NCBI GenBank assembly: GCA_003158415.1
Contig: PMJA01000180.1
Coordinates: 1-7,730, forward strand
Source of the DNA: Methylobacter sp.
GTDB taxonomy: Bacteria; Pseudomonadota; Gammaproteobacteria; Methylococcales; Methylomonadaceae
Length of the DNA stretch: 7,730 nucleotides
Direction of reading: 5' to 3'
Shown here: piece after piece, positions 6,679 to 7,730 of the stretch
Layout: the number at the start of each line of letters is the position of its first letter
How positions within the stretch are numbered: position 1 is the first letter of the stretch
Made by a program: the position numbers and the translations under genes
Notes under the pieces: generated by a model
Database searches by the model: none
The model's input: the letters and a program-made list of their open reading frames with translations, nothing else
Told to the model about the DNA's origin: nothing

Positions 6679-6738
6679 ATGTGTGCGATAAGTGCCACTG
6701 CACATATTGCGTTTCAGTGCGGAGACTGTAATGCTTAA
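6679..6738 (+). CDS. Possible 19-residue peptide, or the remnant start of a lost gene
   Basis: The ATG at 6679 is seven bases after AAAGGAGG and encodes MCAISATAHIAFQCGDCNA, then TAA. An overlapping frame from the ATG at 6675 gives the 18-residue MNVCDKCHCTYCVSVRRL (ending at 6731) with a CxxCxCxxC pattern, but its spacing to the ribosome site is too short. No family is recognised. The strong ribosome site is the only real support; a truncated cassette gene is at least as likely as a functional small protein. Confidence 0.25.
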   Translation: MCAISATAHIAFQCGDCNA

Positions 6739-6803
6739 CGCGTATGCGGTCGCGCACCTGATCCAGTAGTTTAGGGGCGTGGAATGAGTCGGCATAAATA
6801 GGT

Positions 6804-6928
6804 TGCTAACAAAAAATAGATACGATAGTATCATGAAAAATAAAAAATCAGGTAAGTGATAGACACCTGATTTTAGGTTTACAAAGAATTTAGTAGGCGC
6901 TTTTTTAGGCGTCTATTTTATGTTAGGC
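6804..6928 (+). repeat. Candidate integron attC recombination site
   Basis: The segment begins with an inverse core-like TGCTAAC (6804-6810) and ends with GTTAGGC (6922-6928), which fits the GTTRRRY core of attC. Bases 6806-6820 are complementary to 6912-6926 at 14 of 15 positions, so the ends form a long imperfect stem. The apex contains its own 10-bp hairpin (AAAATCAGGT 6844-6853 with ACCTGATTTT 6865-6874), as in the variable terminal structure of long attC sites, and the 125-bp length is within the attC range. A ribosome site and ATG follow soon after the GTTAGGC, as expected for a cassette. The first base of the inverse core departs from RYYYAAC, and no integrase is visible. A MITE-like inverted repeat is the alternative. 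Confidence 0.55.
6836..6874 (-). terminator. Hairpin that could terminate - strand transcription
   Basis: A perfect 10-bp stem (6844-6853 with 6865-6874, 11-base loop) is followed on the - strand by T-rich DNA (complement of the A runs at 6842-6847 and 6836-6840). On the + strand only four Ts end the stem, within the arm itself. It may act as a terminator, or simply form the apex of the candidate attC fold. Confidence 0.45.
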
Positions 6929-6951
6929 GGCCAATGAAGCTGGCCTAGCGC

Positions 6952-6957
6952 GAGGGA
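6952..6957 (+). promoter_or_regulatory. Ribosome binding site of the cassette gene
   Basis: GAGGGA lies seven bases before the ATG at 6965, 24 bases after the core of the candidate attC site. This is the expected place for the start of a cassette gene and argues that the native start is 6965, not the GTG at 7046. Confidence 0.5.
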
Positions 6958-6964
6958 ATCCACA

Positions 6965-7045
6965 ATGCAAGTAGAGTGAATCTCGGAGAACCCAGTACTC
7001 GTAGGTGGCGACTACAAGCGAGCCTGTCTGTTCTTCGACGAAGTC
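6965..7045 (+). pseudogene. 5' end of the cassette gene, cut off by an in-frame TGA
   Basis: The frame from the ATG at 6965 reads MQVE, then TGA at 6977-6979, then continues open as ISENPVLVGGDYKRACLFF and joins the downstream frame at 7046 without a shift. The protein-like character upstream of the GTG at 7046 and the well-placed ribosome site suggest that a sense codon (perhaps TGG) mutated to TGA, inactivating the gene. A sequencing error is the alternative. Confidence 0.5.
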
Positions 7046-7696
7046 GTGCCAGTCATCTGGCCAAGCGGCGAGGCCGAAGAGGACACGGCGCTGTTCCTTG
7101 AACAGTACGGCGAGTATCGCGACGCCCTTGATGCGCCGTTCTTGAAAGAACGTCTGTTGGGGTCACAATGGCGGGGTTGGGTTGAAGGGTATGCCCACCT
7201 TGCGATTGGCCGCCTTGCCTTCCTTAGGATGCGCCGGGATCATCCCGAAGCAACAAACATCTGGCAGCTTGCTCAGGTAACGCTGGATTATCTCAGGCAG
7301 GAAATGCCGGGCGTTGACGACGGATATCTCTCGATTTTCTTTCCGGATGCTGACACATTGTGGCGTCGGGTGGTTGTCAATCCGCTTAGTGCCGTCGTTT
7401 ATGCGCTTGGCGAGAACAAAGTCGCGGTCGATATCTACGGGCATCCTGGTCTCGAAAACACCGATGACAGCGTCGACGTCATGCTTACCAACGTAAGCAC
7501 AGTTCAGCCGGGTAGGTCGGGCAACGGCTTTATCGTTGCCCGACATTTCCATTTAACATACTCGCCTAATAAACCGTTCCAGCGCACCCGCGCCACAAAG
7601 CAACATGGATTTTTTGGAGCTTCCTTGAAAGCATCTGTCTATATTGAGACGTCGGTATTTAGTTACCTAGCTCTATATGAAATAGAGTGGGTATAA
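7046..7696 (+). CDS. Uncharacterised cassette-encoded protein, probably a broken gene
   Basis: The open frame from the GTG at 7046 gives 216 residues. I do not recognise a domain. The first 155 residues look like a real soluble protein (aromatic and charged, e.g. QWRGWVEGYAHLAIGRLAFLRMRR at 41-64, taken in two parts: QWRGWVEGYA and HLAIGRLAFLRMRR). From about residue 157 the frame runs through a strong hairpin (7516-7544), a half attC-like sequence (7564-7594) and the start of a PIN-domain gene (from residue 194), so this tail is unlikely to be native. No ribosome site precedes the GTG; the better start is the ATG at 6965, whose frame is stopped at codon 5. GC-richer than the defence genes. 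Probably a degraded integron cassette gene. Confidence 0.5.
   Translation: MPVIWPSGEAEEDTALFLEQYGEYRDALDAPFLKERLLGSQWRGWVEGYAHLAIGRLAFLRMRRDHPEATNIWQLAQVTLDYLRQEMPGVDDGYLSIFFPDADTLWRRVVVNPLSAVVYALGENKVAVDIYGHPGLENTDDSVDVMLTNVSTVQPGRSGNGFIVARHFHLTYSPNKPFQRTRATKQHGFFGASLKASVYIETSVFSYLALYEIEWV
7516..7544 (+). terminator. Strong 11-bp hairpin at the 3' end of the cassette gene
   Basis: GTCGGGCAACG (7516-7526) and CGTTGCCCGAC (7534-7544) form a perfect 11-bp stem with a 7-base loop, followed by a modest T-rich stretch (ATTTCCATTT). Its position just before attC-like DNA suggests a transcription terminator, although the T-tract is weak. Confidence 0.5.
7564..7594 (+). repeat. Possible left half of a second attC site
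   Basis: GCCTAAT (7564-7570) is one base off the inverse core RYYYAAC and is followed by AAACCGTTCCAGCGC, a layout common to left halves of attC sites. A matching right half and a GTTRRRY core are not found in the following bases, so the site would be truncated. An alternative inverse core, ATTTAAC (7551-7557), fits the consensus exactly but also lacks a partner. Confidence 0.3.
7625..7696 (+). pseudogene. N-terminal stub of a PIN-domain (VapC-like) toxin
   Basis: TTG at 7625, five bases after GGAG (7616-7619), begins the sequence (L/M)KASVYIETSVFSYLA, which matches the very start of PIN-domain proteins, where the YIETS strand carries the first acidic metal ligand. After SYLA the sequence diverges to LYEIEWV and stops at 7694, so only about 16 of the usual 130-150 residues remain. 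The breakpoint is near 7671, at a small inverted repeat (CTCTAT 7671-7676 with ATAGAG 7682-7687). A full PIN nuclease would cleave RNA as the toxin of a toxin-antitoxin pair; this remnant cannot. The remaining 34 bases of the window show nothing recognisable. Confidence 0.5.
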
Positions 7697-7730
7697 ACTT
7701 TCAACGAAGCGTTGTAAGAGTAAATCCGTT

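Larger units (their letters stand above)
6434..6803. other. 370-base stretch without a convincing gene
   Basis: A 65-codon - strand frame (6464-6661) has no ribosome site and no recognisable domain; the + strand here is broken by stops. The visible structure is a perfect 25-bp palindrome (6613-6637) and a strong ribosome binding site (6664-6671) ahead of two overlapping tiny frames. The left part should contain the mutarotase promoter on the - strand, but no clear -35/-10 pair is seen. If the inverted repeat at 6804-6928 is an attC site, this stretch would be the remains of the preceding gene cassette. Confidence 0.4.

Noticed and set aside
6819..6832. GATAC/GTATC small inverted repeat
   Set aside because: The arms are only 5 bp and lie within the larger attC-like fold; it is not distinctive alone.
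1..7730. CRISPR array
   Set aside because: No regularly spaced direct repeats are present on either strand.

Overview
The window most likely comes from the chromosome of a gammaproteobacterium. The PriA helicase, a Spy/CpxP-like periplasmic protein, a YeaD-type mutarotase and a nitrate-reductase-like iron-sulfur remnant would suit a methanotroph of the Methylococcales, but that placement is an impression and not a computed result. Three kinds of DNA meet here: AT-rich defence genes (1-1841), ordinary GC-richer housekeeping DNA (about 1925-6433), and a gene-poor region of accessory debris (6434-7730).

Region 1 (1-1841, + strand) holds the C-terminal part of a prokaryotic Argonaute, cut by the left window edge, followed 10 bases later by a stand-alone SIR2-family protein. 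The PIWI domain lacks acidic residues at catalytic positions, while the SIR2 protein keeps its NAD-binding and catalytic motifs. This arrangement matches the known group of inactive (long-B-like) Argonautes that sense invading nucleic acid and switch on a separate effector, here an NAD+-consuming one, for abortive infection.

Region 2 (1925-5351, + strand) has priA, the primosomal helicase. Its extra length relative to E. coli PriA (about 55 residues) lies entirely before Walker A, where a palindromic repeat-like element sits in frame. Then come two small exported His-rich proteins, a Spy-like one and a Gly/His/Tyr/Pro-rich one, closed by a hairpin terminator. Facing them on the - strand are a YeaD-family hexose-6-phosphate mutarotase (5528-6433) and, behind it, a short piece resembling the C-terminal [2Fe-2S] domain of assimilatory nitrate reductase with one of its four cysteines lost.

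Region 3 (6434-7730) has no convincing intact gene. It contains a perfect 25-bp palindrome, a strong ribosome binding site ahead of two overlapping tiny reading frames, a 125-bp imperfect inverted repeat ending in GTTAGGC that looks like an integron attC site, a cassette-like gene interrupted by TGA at codon 5, a strong hairpin, a half attC-like sequence and the first 16 or so residues of a PIN-domain toxin. No integrase gene is visible, so this looks like an integrase-free or decayed attC cluster.
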